64,000 nt of DNA from Bacteroides ovatus (GTDB taxonomy: Bacteria > Bacteroidota > Bacteroidia > Bacteroidales > Bacteroidaceae): positions 186,001 through 250,000 of the forward strand of contig NZ_CP012938.1 in NCBI RefSeq assembly GCF_001314995.1, written 5' to 3'. The position numbers were made by a program, and so were the translations under genes. This document shows, in pieces, positions 51,901 to 59,619 of this stretch. The notes under the pieces were generated by a model that was not told the DNA's origin, made no database searches, and saw nothing but the letters and a program-made list of their open reading frames with translations. Every line of letters starts with the position of its first letter. The stretch's first letter is position 1.

Positions 51901-53169
51901 GTTCTTGTTGAACAATCCTTTGGATGTCTGCTCAATCAGGAAGTTGGTATATTCCTTGGTGATAGGATTGAACTGCATCAGTCCTCCTCCCTCTGTTGCA
52001 ATCCACAATGAAGTGGAATCATACACCATTGTACCAAAGATATTATATAACTTCTGGTTGTTATTTTCTACCGGATGGTAGAAGATGAACCGGTTATTGA
52101 GCGGGTTATAGTAGTTCACACCACCGGAATAAGTACCTACCCAGAGCGTTTTCTCCCGGTCGATGTAGATACTGCGGACGGAAAAATGACTTAGACTGTT
52201 CTGATTAGCATCGAACCGGTTGTACTTGGATATATCATCGTTTCTTAAATCCAGAATACTAAGTCCGTCGAACGTCCCGATAATCAATTTCTGGTCCTGC
52301 TCGGTGATGCAACGGATATAGTCATTTGTCAGTCCGCTGTTTTTCTGATTGTAGATAGATAAGTCTTTGGTCTTCGGGTTCCATTTATTCAGTCCCCTGG
52401 TTTCTGTTCCTATCCATACCTGATGTTGGGAGTCTTCGAAAATACAACTGATTGCATCGTCCGACAGGGCAGGCTGTGTGCTTTTATTGAGTTGCTGAAT
52501 CAACTCCATTTCAGGTGTACAGATAAATAATCCGTGACGATGAGTACCAATATAAAGCCGTTTTTCTGCATCAATATAAAGCTGCATGATTGCTTCATTC
52601 TCCGGGACATGGTCGGAATATTTCTTCTTGAATTCCCCGGAACGAGGTTGCCATATACATAACCCTGTTCGGGTACCAACCCATAGATTACCGGACTGGT
52701 CAAATTGAAGAACGGCAATGTTGTTTCCTGGCATGTTTGGATAATCGTCCGTCTGATATTTGGTAATCTGATTGGTTTTGAGATTGATATAGTTAAGCCC
52801 GTTATTAGTACCTACCCACAATCCCTCGTTTGCATCGTCCGGCAACAGGCAAGTGATATGATTGTCCGACAATGAATGAGGATCATCGTTATCATGCTTA
52901 TATATAGTAAATTTCTCTCCGTCGTATTTGTTTAATCCATTGCGGGTTGCAAACCAGATATAACCTTTGGAGTCTTGTGCAATGGCAAGGACTGATAGTT
53001 GCGACAAGCCATTCTTGAGATTGATATTCGAGAAATTGAATATTCCGCTTTCTGTGGCATAAGCCCGTGGAAAGCAGATAGACAGGAAAATCAAGAAAGC
53101 AATAAAAGAAAATGAACGTGTATGGAATAGAAGTTTTAGTGTAATAGAAATAAGGTTATTCTTTATCAT
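48934..53169 (-). CDS. Hybrid two-component system sensor-regulator (HTCS)
   Basis: A 1411-residue single-chain sensor and regulator. After an N-terminal signal/anchor (to about 40) comes a periplasmic double beta-propeller of repeated GLWVGTNNGL-like Reg_prop blades (about 45-700), a Y_Y_Y domain (about 720-795) and one membrane helix (about 803-825). Then a HisKA domain with FTNFSHELRTPLTL (His near 865), HATPase with N box NLLSNAFKF (about 981) and DTGKGIPEDE, a receiver with VVTDIMMPGIDG (Asp near 1198) and a C-terminal AraC-type HTH (about 1310-1400). It senses an oligosaccharide and activates its locus, here most likely the GH88-to-lyase operon just downstream. Its start overlaps the upstream solute-binding gene by 14 bases. 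Confidence 0.95.
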   Translation of the reverse strand: MIKNNLISITLKLLFHTRSFSFIAFLIFLSICFPRAYATESGIFNFSNINLKNGLSQLSVLAIAQDSKGYIWFATRNGLNKYDGEKFTIYKHDNDDPHSLSDNHITCLLPDDANEGLWVGTNNGLNYINLKTNQITKYQTDDYPNMPGNNIAVLQFDQSGNLWVGTRTGLCIWQPRSGEFKKKYSDHVPENEAIMQLYIDAEKRLYIGTHRHGLFICTPEMELIQQLNKSTQPALSDDAISCIFEDSQHQVWIGTETRGLNKWNPKTKDLSIYNQKNSGLTNDYIRCITEQDQKLIIGTFDGLSILDLRNDDISKYNRFDANQNSLSHFSVRSIYIDREKTLWVGTYSGGVNYYNPLNNRFIFYHPVENNNQKLYNIFGTMVYDSTSLWIATEGGGLMQFNPITKEYTNFLIEQTSKGLFNKNIIKSLLLDGDYIWCGTSTGGVYKFHIPSKKFTLVYSFGREKNFAIYTFYKDAENNLWIGTTADKGLVKLSPDGKITNQFPYGKEKKEFVNFTSLRSFLALNAHTFLIGTRSFGLYEYDMQKGTVLRCNMSETNPNQKLENNYITSMVRKANGEIWFSTFGGGIYLYKQGTGVVKHIGKKEGLPNNEVYAMVEHNNNLWISVDKEIAELNTKTGQIRSYDCFVGSETLEFTPQGVISLPHGEVYFSGSNGFLSFTPGSLLKNNTMPPVVLTQLTVNNKVITPNDDTHLLDSAPDDTQTLVLAYNQNNFSIAYSALNYILHEQNQYAYKLSGHDEDWNYVGSRKEAFYTNIAPGKYTFQVIASNNDGVWNETGKKMEIIIRSPWWGTPLAYILYVLSALGIMFTIGYYMYSKHKLELDLRMKQMEKQRMEEFHQTKLHLFTNFSHELRTPLTLIISPLEELMKRAEVPQFIRTQLDMILKNARRLLLLVNQLMDLQKNQSGNLTLQLSQSDLNAFLLEIFYTFRQIAESKQIRFEYQAPQGEVTACFDQGLLEKAVFNLLSNAFKFTVPGDTITLRLLLITDIDTLRQEHSDWLSEHSPLITTHQGSYLVIQVADTGKGIPEDERTQIFTPFYQVGHTTGSENMNGTGIGLSLTQSVVHLHHGEIGVTANTPKGSVFTILLPNHTMTEEEVANTAVLSGKNNEQVEKGMSGTIDSENTISGTTPSLPGKTVLLVEDNEEIRSYVKGHLEQYYNVLEADNGSDAFEIVLKEFPDLVVTDIMMPGIDGLELCALIKNNLQTGHIPVILLTARTMVMHVKEGFLSGADDYVVKPFNIDVLLVRIYNLLAQREKLKSVYSKNFSLQSMGIEVETTSADEKFMQKLFKIIEKYLTDPDLKVDKICEEMGFSRSNLYRKLKAITDLPLNDLIRHKRLEIATQMLKQTEMNITEIATATGFSTLAYFTKCFKSAYGVSPSEYQKSYSGHTDIDTIRE

Positions 53170-53995
53170 AGTATTTCTTATAAATCTTTTGGTATTCCTT
53201 TTCCTTTTGGAATTTATCCAGCCATGTATTCAAACTATCGAGTAAGGCGGGGGATTGTTTACTGACTGCCCATGAGTAGAACTGCGTGAAGCTGATAGCT
53301 GTATTAATATCTATTTGCGGCAACGAATCTGCTGCTGCCAGTGCAATGCTTTCGTCGCAAACGGCATAGTCGATGTCTCCATGCGCTACCATTGATATCA
53401 ATTGTTCGGAACCGTATTTATCAATCTCCTTGATGTAGATAGTATCTCCGATCTCATTGCCTAGATTCTGAATACGCAAAATAGAGGGGGAGCCTTTTAC
53501 GACATGAAGTGTTCGCTGGGCTAAATCCAGTTGGGTGCGGATATAGAGTGAATCATTCTCTCCAATTTCTTTGCGTTGCACCAGCACTTGCTTGTTGAGG
53601 AAAATGGGAGAGGTGAGAAGCAGAGAGTCTTTTAACTTGCTGGTGGCTAATATGCCATAAGCAATCACGTCATAACGTCCCTCGCTTAATCCTTCCAACC
53701 GCTCTTCGAAACTCATAATAGGTGTTATTTCGGTTTTGAGTCCTTTGTCCCGGGCGAATGCCTGTATCAGTTCGTAATGAAAACCGGAAACGGTGTCACT
53801 GTCTACATAAAAACTGATGGAATTATATTCGGTAGCTACACGTATGATACCCTCCTTGGCAATGGCAGCATAATCACGCGGATGTCCCGCAGGTTTTTCT
53901 TGCTTACCGCATTGACGGAAAGAGAAGATAAATGCCAATACAATAATCACTGGCACTAAATATCTGAACAGTCTCAATTTGGGGCGTGATACCAT
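53156..53995 (-). CDS. Family 3 periplasmic solute-binding protein (MltF N-domain-like)
   Basis: A 279-residue protein with one N-terminal hydrophobic segment (about 11-27) and a type II periplasmic binding fold of the SBP_bac_3 family (EGIIRVATEYNSISFYV, GFHYELIQAFARDKGLK, GRYDVIAYGILAT, DIDYAVCDESIAL). It resembles the ligand-binding half of MltF but lacks the lysozyme domain, and no ABC permease is nearby. The Cys in FRQCGK is not a good lipobox, so it is probably anchored by the helix. Its last 14 bases overlap the HTCS start, which suggests coupled translation. It may feed a ligand signal to the sensor, or simply be a neighbour; both readings are open. Confidence 0.8.
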   Translation of the reverse strand: MVSRPKLRLFRYLVPVIIVLAFIFSFRQCGKQEKPAGHPRDYAAIAKEGIIRVATEYNSISFYVDSDTVSGFHYELIQAFARDKGLKTEITPIMSFEERLEGLSEGRYDVIAYGILATSKLKDSLLLTSPIFLNKQVLVQRKEIGENDSLYIRTQLDLAQRTLHVVKGSPSILRIQNLGNEIGDTIYIKEIDKYGSEQLISMVAHGDIDYAVCDESIALAAADSLPQIDINTAISFTQFYSWAVSKQSPALLDSLNTWLDKFQKEKEYQKIYKKYYDKE

Positions 53996-54012
53996 AAGTC
54001 GTATAGTTTTTG

Positions 54013-56064
54013 TTAATCATAGAAATTCCATGAAAGACCGAATTTCAGCACACGTGGGTTGATGGGGTAGTGAGGAGACAGAAAGTAATTCGGACTGCTC
54101 ATGCCCTGGTTCACGTGATACATCATTACATAGAAACGTGTACGCTTTAAATGTAAGTTTGCATATACATTCACAATCGGATAACCTCCTATCTGTACCT
54201 GATCGTCTGTCGGTTGCAGGTGGAAATTCTGAATGGCCGGCATATAGGCAGGTGCATTGTATTTGCTGAAATAACGCACGTCGGCTCCCAATTGCACACT
54301 AAGTACTTTCTTCGCCAGTTTGAACTGCATATAGAAGTTATGATATAGCGAGAGATCAGGTAAAGGAAGTACAATCTGGTCACTGGATTTCTGCCAGGTC
54401 ACCTCATTGTCCAGATGGAAGATTCCTAGCTTGAAGTCCTGATTAAGGCTAGCAGATAATACCTGTATACTTCCGCTGTTCTGTTCCGGTTTTGCTTCCT
54501 GGTTGAAGTAAGTATAGTTCTTGATATTTTCAACTCCTGCTTTCAGACGTGTTCTCCAACGTGCAATGCTCAATTCCCCTTCAATACGGGTACGGAATTC
54601 CTTGTCCATATCGTCGTCCCACATGAAATGCTTGGAATGATAATGGCGCATATAGAAAGGAGCAAGTTTATTGCTGACTTCACCACGGGCTATAAGACTG
54701 ACGGTGTCTTTCCACAACGGGAAGTTCAGGTCAATATCTCCTTTTACATTGAATTGTCCGATTGCTTTTCCTGCCAATCCCACTTCACCGATAGCGTGGT
54801 AATGAAGCACATTCCCTTCACGTTTGGATAATTCGCCTCCAACAAATATTTCATTTTCGTTGTATTTATCAGGCAACGGATTTCCTTCCATATTCATCAG
54901 TGTATACTTGCTGATTTTATAGGAAGCAAATGCAGTCAATCCGGCTTTGGCATATTTATTGAATCCCTCAAGTAACGCAATACCTATGGTGTTTTTGATT
55001 CCAACGTAGGTGGTACTGTCTCTGACATTAGGATTATCCGTATCAAAGTAAGTATTCTGATAATAATTTTTTTCACGCATGTCGTCATTAGAATTAAAGC
55101 TATGCCGTGCCCGTTCCACTTGGATGGTGTGTATAAAACTGGTAACGGGGACAAACTCCTGTTTGACGGGAGTGGTGTCATTTTCAGCCTGTGGTATGTC
55201 ACGACTGAATCCGAGATTATATCGTTGGGTCAGGAAGACATAAAAGTCATGGTTGCGGTTGGTCGTTGCACTTAGTACGGTAGGAATATTGGTTGATTCA
55301 TATTCTCTTTGACCTTGCGCCATTTCTTCCGGTGCAGTGATATAGCGGTCGTCCTCAATACCTCCGTTTTCATTTGTTTTCAGGTAATTATTGCTGTATA
55401 TAGCCTGCATCTGATATTTGTCGCCGATATAGCTACCGAAAACTGCTGCATTAAAGTACGCCGTATTCTGATTATTGTAATATCCTCGTCCGTATAGGTA
55501 GTCTACATTAAATCCGAAAGCCAGTTTCTTGTTTACATTGACAGAGAAGTAAGATTTGAAACGCTCTTCCCCATTCACTTTATTACCGGCTTTGTGATAC
55601 GTCAGATTCGTATAAGGTACGTTACTGTTAGTGAAATTAAATTCCGTAGGACGAATGAAGAAACTGGAGAAAGGCTCCATGAAAATAGTCGGCTCTGGGT
55701 CACGGCGGTCAAAGAAGATGCGTGACATACGGGGAGAACCCATATTGGCCAGATAATTATAATGTCCGGTAAGTCCTTCAGTCAGGTTTGAATTCTGGAA
55801 ATGATGAAAGGCTGTATCTGCCGGGATGATAGTCCGGTCGCCCAACTGGTTCTTGATACGCCACATATACAACTTTGGAGGCAAGCCCTGTACTTCGACA
55901 TTTGCACTATCCAATCTGTCCGGAATCATGGCAGGGTCTACCTGATTTCCGTATTGGTCGTATCCGTTTTCGTCTACTCTCTGGCGACCATTATCGAACT
56001 GTGCGTGAACAGTCGTCAAACCTATAACGGAAAGTAATATATATAATAGTAAGATTCGTCTCAT
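54013..56064 (-). CDS. Putative porin, outer-membrane barrel
   Basis: A 683-residue barrel with a signal peptide (MRRILLLYILLSVIGLTTVHAQ). It has long runs of alternating aromatic and polar residues and a C-terminus of KFGLSWNFYD. It matches the Bacteroidetes putative-porin (Porin_10-like) family; no solute is known. An in-frame TTG at 56076 extends the frame, but the ATG at 56064 begins a clean signal peptide. A TATCTTTG box at 56074-56081 ends only 9 bases before the ATG, which would give an almost leaderless transcript. The solute-binding gene follows after 17 bases, so porin, solute-binding protein and HTCS appear to share a transcript. Confidence 0.8.
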   Translation of the reverse strand: MRRILLLYILLSVIGLTTVHAQFDNGRQRVDENGYDQYGNQVDPAMIPDRLDSANVEVQGLPPKLYMWRIKNQLGDRTIIPADTAFHHFQNSNLTEGLTGHYNYLANMGSPRMSRIFFDRRDPEPTIFMEPFSSFFIRPTEFNFTNSNVPYTNLTYHKAGNKVNGEERFKSYFSVNVNKKLAFGFNVDYLYGRGYYNNQNTAYFNAAVFGSYIGDKYQMQAIYSNNYLKTNENGGIEDDRYITAPEEMAQGQREYESTNIPTVLSATTNRNHDFYVFLTQRYNLGFSRDIPQAENDTTPVKQEFVPVTSFIHTIQVERARHSFNSNDDMREKNYYQNTYFDTDNPNVRDSTTYVGIKNTIGIALLEGFNKYAKAGLTAFASYKISKYTLMNMEGNPLPDKYNENEIFVGGELSKREGNVLHYHAIGEVGLAGKAIGQFNVKGDIDLNFPLWKDTVSLIARGEVSNKLAPFYMRHYHSKHFMWDDDMDKEFRTRIEGELSIARWRTRLKAGVENIKNYTYFNQEAKPEQNSGSIQVLSASLNQDFKLGIFHLDNEVTWQKSSDQIVLPLPDLSLYHNFYMQFKLAKKVLSVQLGADVRYFSKYNAPAYMPAIQNFHLQPTDDQVQIGGYPIVNVYANLHLKRTRFYVMMYHVNQGMSSPNYFLSPHYPINPRVLKFGLSWNFYD

Positions 56065-56090
56065 AATTGGAGGCAAAGATACTTACTTTA

Positions 56091-56178
56091 ATTGAGAATT
56101 GAGAATTGAGAATTGAAAAATATGTTGCATCCTTTACTTGGCGAGCAATTATTTCTTAATTCTCAATTCTCAATTTTT
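56091..56178. repeat. Tandem GAGAATT repeats facing inverted copies
   Basis: Tandem 7-mers (ATT)GAGAATT at 56091-56120 face inverted copies (AATTCTC-type) at 56154-56178 across about 33 bases, giving a long AU-rich stem between the korC stop and the porin promoter. The design equals that at 385-478 but with another 7-mer. Confidence 0.7.
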
Positions 56179-56184
56179 AATTTA

Positions 56185-56727
56185 TTAAACCTCACGGATT
56201 AACTCCATCCCTTTCTTGATAGCTTCCTCGTTCATAGGAATCAAGTGATGGTGACGTTCCGGCAGGGTTTTCTTAAGTCCTTTGATAACATTCTCCAACG
56301 TTACGATGGGGCGAAGCTTCAATAATCCGCCAAGTACGATCATGTTGAATGCTTTGGCATTATTCATTTCGTTGGCTGCATCCATTGCGTCGATACGATA
56401 TACCTTAATATCCTTACGGGTAGGAGGGTTGATAATTCCGTAACCGTCATAAATCAGGATACCGCCGGGTTTCACTTTGCTTTCAAACTTTTCGAGTGAA
56501 GGCTGATTCAGAATGATGGCAGCGTCGTATTTACTAAGAATCGGTGAGGATATTTTGTCATCACTTACAATAACTGTAACGTTGGCTGTTCCACCTCGTT
56601 GTTCGGGGCCATAAGCGGGCATCCAGGTCACTTCTTTGCCTTCCATCAAACCGGAATATGCCAGAATCTTACCCATAGACAATACGCCTTGTCCACCGAA
56701 TCCTGCTATAATTATTTCTTCTTTCAT
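56185..56727 (-). CDS. korC: 2-oxoacid:ferredoxin oxidoreductase, gamma subunit
   Basis: A 180-residue gamma subunit of the pyruvate / 2-oxoacid ferredoxin oxidoreductase family. The N-terminal IIAGFGGQGVLSMGKILAYSGLMEG and WMPAYGPEQRGGTANVTVIVSD are diagnostic. With the alpha, beta and ferredoxin subunits encoded upstream it oxidatively decarboxylates a 2-oxoacid to acyl-CoA, reducing ferredoxin, or runs in reverse. It is the last gene of the operon, 20 bases after the beta subunit gene. Substrate (2-oxoglutarate or branched-chain 2-oxoacids) is not fixed by sequence alone. Confidence 0.93.
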   Translation of the reverse strand: MKEEIIIAGFGGQGVLSMGKILAYSGLMEGKEVTWMPAYGPEQRGGTANVTVIVSDDKISSPILSKYDAAIILNQPSLEKFESKVKPGGILIYDGYGIINPPTRKDIKVYRIDAMDAANEMNNAKAFNMIVLGGLLKLRPIVTLENVIKGLKKTLPERHHHLIPMNEEAIKKGMELIREV

Positions 56728-56747
56728 TGTTCTGTTGACTTTTAGCG

Positions 56748-57512
56748 TTATTCTTTATCTTTTAAATCACCCAGTGGATAGAATGGGAACATGTGTTCTT
56801 CCATCCATTTGTTCGCCTTCTCCGGAGTCATCTTCCAGCCTGAACTACAAGTGGAAACGATTTCTACCAAATTGGAACCTTTACCGTTCATGGAGTTCTC
56901 AAAAGCCTTGCGGATTGCCTTCTTAGCCTTGCGGATAGCCGGTACGGATTGTACGGACTGACGGGTTACGTAAGCAGTTCCTTCCAGTTGGGCTGCGATT
57001 TCAGTAATCTTCAATGGGTAACCGTGAAGTTCAACGTCACGTCCGTAAGGACAAGTCGAACTCTTCATGCCTACTAGTGTAGTCGGAGCCATCTGGCCGC
57101 CTGTCATACCATAGATCGCATTATTGATAAAGATAATCGTGATATTCTCACCACGGTTCAAAGCGTGGATTGTTTCGGCTGTACCGATACAAGCCAAGTC
57201 ACCGTCGCCCTGATAAGTGAAAACAAGGCGGTCCGGCCACAGGCGTTTCACAGCAGTCGCCACAGCAGGAGCACGTCCGTGTGCTGCTTCCTGCCAGTCA
57301 ATATCGAGATAGTTGTAGGCAAACACTGCACATCCCACCGGAGAGATTCCCACAGTTTTATCTTCCATACCCATTTCCTCAATGACTTCGGCAATGAGTT
57401 TGTGTACCACACCGTGACTGCAACCCGGGCAGTAGTGCATGGCGTTATCGTTCATCAGAGTCGGTTTTTTGTAAACCAGATTCTCGGGTTTGATTATTTC
57501 TTCTTTAGTCAT
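56748..57512 (-). CDS. korB: 2-oxoacid:ferredoxin oxidoreductase, beta subunit (TPP-binding)
   Basis: A 254-residue beta subunit. HYCPGCSHGVVHKLIAEV binds thiamine diphosphate, GISPVGCAVF and YQGDGDLACIGTAE carry the TPP/Mg site, and INNAIYGMTGGQMAPTT completes the GDG-Nx motif. It lacks its own FeS cluster motif, as is usual when a separate ferredoxin subunit exists. It follows the small membrane protein gene by 12 bases in the same operon. Confidence 0.94.
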   Translation of the reverse strand: MTKEEIIKPENLVYKKPTLMNDNAMHYCPGCSHGVVHKLIAEVIEEMGMEDKTVGISPVGCAVFAYNYLDIDWQEAAHGRAPAVATAVKRLWPDRLVFTYQGDGDLACIGTAETIHALNRGENITIIFINNAIYGMTGGQMAPTTLVGMKSSTCPYGRDVELHGYPLKITEIAAQLEGTAYVTRQSVQSVPAIRKAKKAIRKAFENSMNGKGSNLVEIVSTCSSGWKMTPEKANKWMEEHMFPFYPLGDLKDKE

Positions 57513-57524
57513 AACTTCATCTCC

Positions 57525-57698
57525 TTATCTGTTGGTGAACCGTATAAAAAACTCCATCAGCTTGACAAAGATTGCCGCGCCGCATACGTAGATAAACATT
57601 TTGAAATCATCTTTTGCTACAAAGTAGGTGATGATGGCTGCAACAGCCAATATCATAAATAGGATGTTCAGTACGTTTCTTATTTTATCGGGATTCAT
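57525..57698 (-). CDS. Small two-helix membrane protein within the oxidoreductase operon
   Basis: A 57-residue open frame beginning MNPDKIRNVLNILFMILAV lies between the alpha (ends 57706) and beta (starts 57512) subunit genes, with 7- and 12-base gaps. Two hydrophobic helices (about 8-26 and 34-50) are separated by a short charged loop (AKDDFK) and followed by a basic tail. The tight packing in an operon and clean hydrophobic pattern support a real gene. It resembles small conserved Bacteroidetes membrane proteins next to this locus; a role in tethering or assembling the complex at the membrane is a guess. Confidence 0.7.
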   Translation of the reverse strand: MNPDKIRNVLNILFMILAVAAIITYFVAKDDFKMFIYVCGAAIFVKLMEFFIRFTNR

Positions 57699-57705
57699 TG
57701 TTTCG

Positions 57706-58788
57706 TTATTTGATTATTTTTTCTTTCAAGGCAGTTACAATTTCATCCGGATCGGGAACGATGCCACCTAGACGTCCGAAATGTTCTACCTTTACTTTAC
57801 CGTTAACAGCGAGACGGACATCTTCAATCATCTGTCCGGCATTTAGTTCCGTAACGAGCATACCTTTTACTTTATCAGCGTATGCAGCAATCGCTTTGGT
57901 TGGGAACGGCCACAGTGTAATCGGGCGAAGGATACCTACTTTAATTCCTTTTTCACGGGCTAGTTCCATTGCTTTCTGGCCAATGCGTGCCATTGAACCG
58001 AAAGCGATAATCAAATACTCTGCATCTTCGCAGTTGATCTCTTCGAAGCGTACTTCATTTTCTTCAATTTCACGATATTTAGCTTGAAAACGGAGGTTGT
58101 TGATTTCCATGGCTTCCGGTTTCAATTCGAGGGAAGTGATAATATTCGGTTTGCGGTCTTTTGCTTTTCCGGTAGCAGCCCATGGACATTGTTCAATTAC
58201 TTCTGCTTCCGTGCGGCGTGGCTTTTGTGCAGGAAGAACAACCTTTTCCATCATCTGACCGATCACACCGTCGGCAAGGATAATAGCCGGATTACGGTAT
58301 TTGAAGGCCAGTTCGAATCCTAATGCTACGAAATCCGCCATTTCTTGTACGGATGCCGGAGCGAGGGCAATCAGTTTGTAGTCTCCATGACCACCACCTT
58401 TTACTGTCTGGAAGTAGTCAGCCTGGCTGGGTTGGATAGTTCCCAATCCGGGACCGCCACGCATTACATTCACAATCAGACAAGGAAGTTCGGCACCGGC
58501 CAAATAAGAGATTCCCTCTTGTTTCAAGCTCACGCCCGGACTTGAAGAGGAGGTCATTACCTTCTTTCCGCTACCTGCACCTCCATATACCATATTGATA
58601 GCTGCCACTTCACTTTCCGCCTGGAGTACTACCATGCCGGTTGTTTCCCACGGTTTCAGTTCGGCAAGCGTTTCCAACACTTCCGATTGGGGAGTAATAG
58701 GATAACCGAAGTAACCGTCGGCACCGCAACGGATAGCTGCGTGGGCGATGGCTTCGTTTCCTTTCATTAATACAACTTCTTCTGCCAT
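57706..58788 (-). CDS. korA: 2-oxoacid:ferredoxin oxidoreductase, alpha subunit (KorA/VorB type)
   Basis: A 360-residue alpha subunit. GNEAIAHAAIRCGADGYFGYPITPQSEV and SSSSPGVSLKQEGISYLAGAELP are the family pyrimidine-domain motifs, and the C-terminal domain follows with YLIIAFGSMARIGQKAM. Annotation pipelines label this type either KorA (2-oxoglutarate) or VorB (3-methyl-2-oxobutanoate). It comes 11 bases after the ferredoxin subunit gene, giving the order delta-alpha-(membrane protein)-beta-gamma. Confidence 0.94.
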   Translation of the reverse strand: MAEEVVLMKGNEAIAHAAIRCGADGYFGYPITPQSEVLETLAELKPWETTGMVVLQAESEVAAINMVYGGAGSGKKVMTSSSSPGVSLKQEGISYLAGAELPCLIVNVMRGGPGLGTIQPSQADYFQTVKGGGHGDYKLIALAPASVQEMADFVALGFELAFKYRNPAIILADGVIGQMMEKVVLPAQKPRRTEAEVIEQCPWAATGKAKDRKPNIITSLELKPEAMEINNLRFQAKYREIEENEVRFEEINCEDAEYLIIAFGSMARIGQKAMELAREKGIKVGILRPITLWPFPTKAIAAYADKVKGMLVTELNAGQMIEDVRLAVNGKVKVEHFGRLGGIVPDPDEIVTALKEKIIK

Positions 58789-58799
58789 ATTCTTTTCTT

Positions 58800-59027
58800 T
58801 TATTCTACTTTTACTTTATACACTGAAATACATCCGTCCGGACAAACCGTTGCACACGAGCTGCATCCGTTACAGGTATCTTCCTTCACTTGCCAGGCAT
58901 AGTTATAGCCTTTCATGTTTACCTCTTTATTGAGGGCGATTACATCGAGCGGACACGCCACTACACACAGGTTGCATCCTTTGCAACGCTCCGTGTCGAC
59001 TACGATTGCTCCTTTGATTTTTGCCAT
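58800..59027 (-). CDS. korD: 2x[4Fe-4S] ferredoxin, delta subunit of the oxidoreductase
   Basis: A 75-residue ferredoxin with two CxxCxxCxxxC clusters (CKGCNLCVVACP near 16-27 and CNGCSSCATVCP near 52-63). It passes electrons from the TPP site to free ferredoxin. It lies 11 bases before the alpha gene in transcription order and 54 bases after the TPR gene stop. Confidence 0.95.
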   Translation of the reverse strand: MAKIKGAIVVDTERCKGCNLCVVACPLDVIALNKEVNMKGYNYAWQVKEDTCNGCSSCATVCPDGCISVYKVKVE

Positions 59028-59081
59028 AATCTTTATTTTATTACGTTATCTTTGAGTACGGTTATTGATTATACATCTCTT

Positions 59082-59363
59082 TTATTGATTGAACATATCC
59101 TTGTGGTAGAAGTTGAGGATATCTATTACCATCTTCCTGGCCTGAACGGCAGGACTGTCCGGATTGATCTCGATGGCATACTGGTAGTTGTCCAGTGCCT
59201 GCTTCCAATCTCCTTTCTTTCGGTAGGCATTTCCCCGTAAATAGTAAAGAGTATCTTTCTCTTTTTCGACAGAACTGTCCTGGAGAAGCTGGTCCAATTG
59301 CTTAATCGCTGTGTCCACATCCCCCTGATTGATAAGCTCTTTTAGGTTGTCTATTTGCTCCAT
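59082..59363 (-). CDS. Small TPR-repeat protein
   Basis: A 93-residue soluble protein with one complete TPR (LYYLRGNAYRKKGDWKQALDNYQYAIEINPDS, about 39-70) and a preceding degenerate repeat. TPR proteins mediate protein-protein contacts. It opens the oxidoreductase operon and may assist its assembly, though the link is only positional. A minus-strand TATCTTTG at 59393-59400 lies 29 bases upstream. Confidence 0.85.
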   Translation of the reverse strand: MEQIDNLKELINQGDVDTAIKQLDQLLQDSSVEKEKDTLYYLRGNAYRKKGDWKQALDNYQYAIEINPDSPAVQARKMVIDILNFYHKDMFNQ

Positions 59364-59392
59364 TTCTTTTCGTCTTTCGGGATTCTGAAACG

Positions 59393-59400
59393 CAAAGATA
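59393..59400 (-). promoter_or_regulatory. -7 box for the TPR / 2-oxoacid oxidoreductase operon
   Basis: TATCTTTG on the minus strand matches TAnnTTTG, 29 bases before the TPR start. A TTTG lies about 22 bases further upstream, slightly long for the usual spacing. Confidence 0.55.
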
Positions 59401-59513
59401 GTTTTTATTTATGTAAACAGGGCAAATGAGGACGGAAATTTGCAACGTTTTGAGTTTATTGCATATTCTATGAATATATAGTCAGGGGAAAAGAAAAACG
59501 ATTCTCATCTTTT

Positions 59514-59544
59514 TTTGTTTATAACAAGAATATATCTATTTTTG
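59514..59544 (+). promoter_or_regulatory. Promoter of the ECF sigma factor gene
   Basis: TTTG (59514-59517), exactly 19 bases, then TATTTTTG (59537-59544): a full match to the Bacteroides primary-sigma promoter, with the ATG 76 bases downstream. Confidence 0.75.
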
Positions 59545-59619
59545 TCGCCAACAATAAGATGAATCCTATTTTCTCTGATAATGGATTATTAATAGACTTT
59601 GGCCTTGTAGAATACTAAA

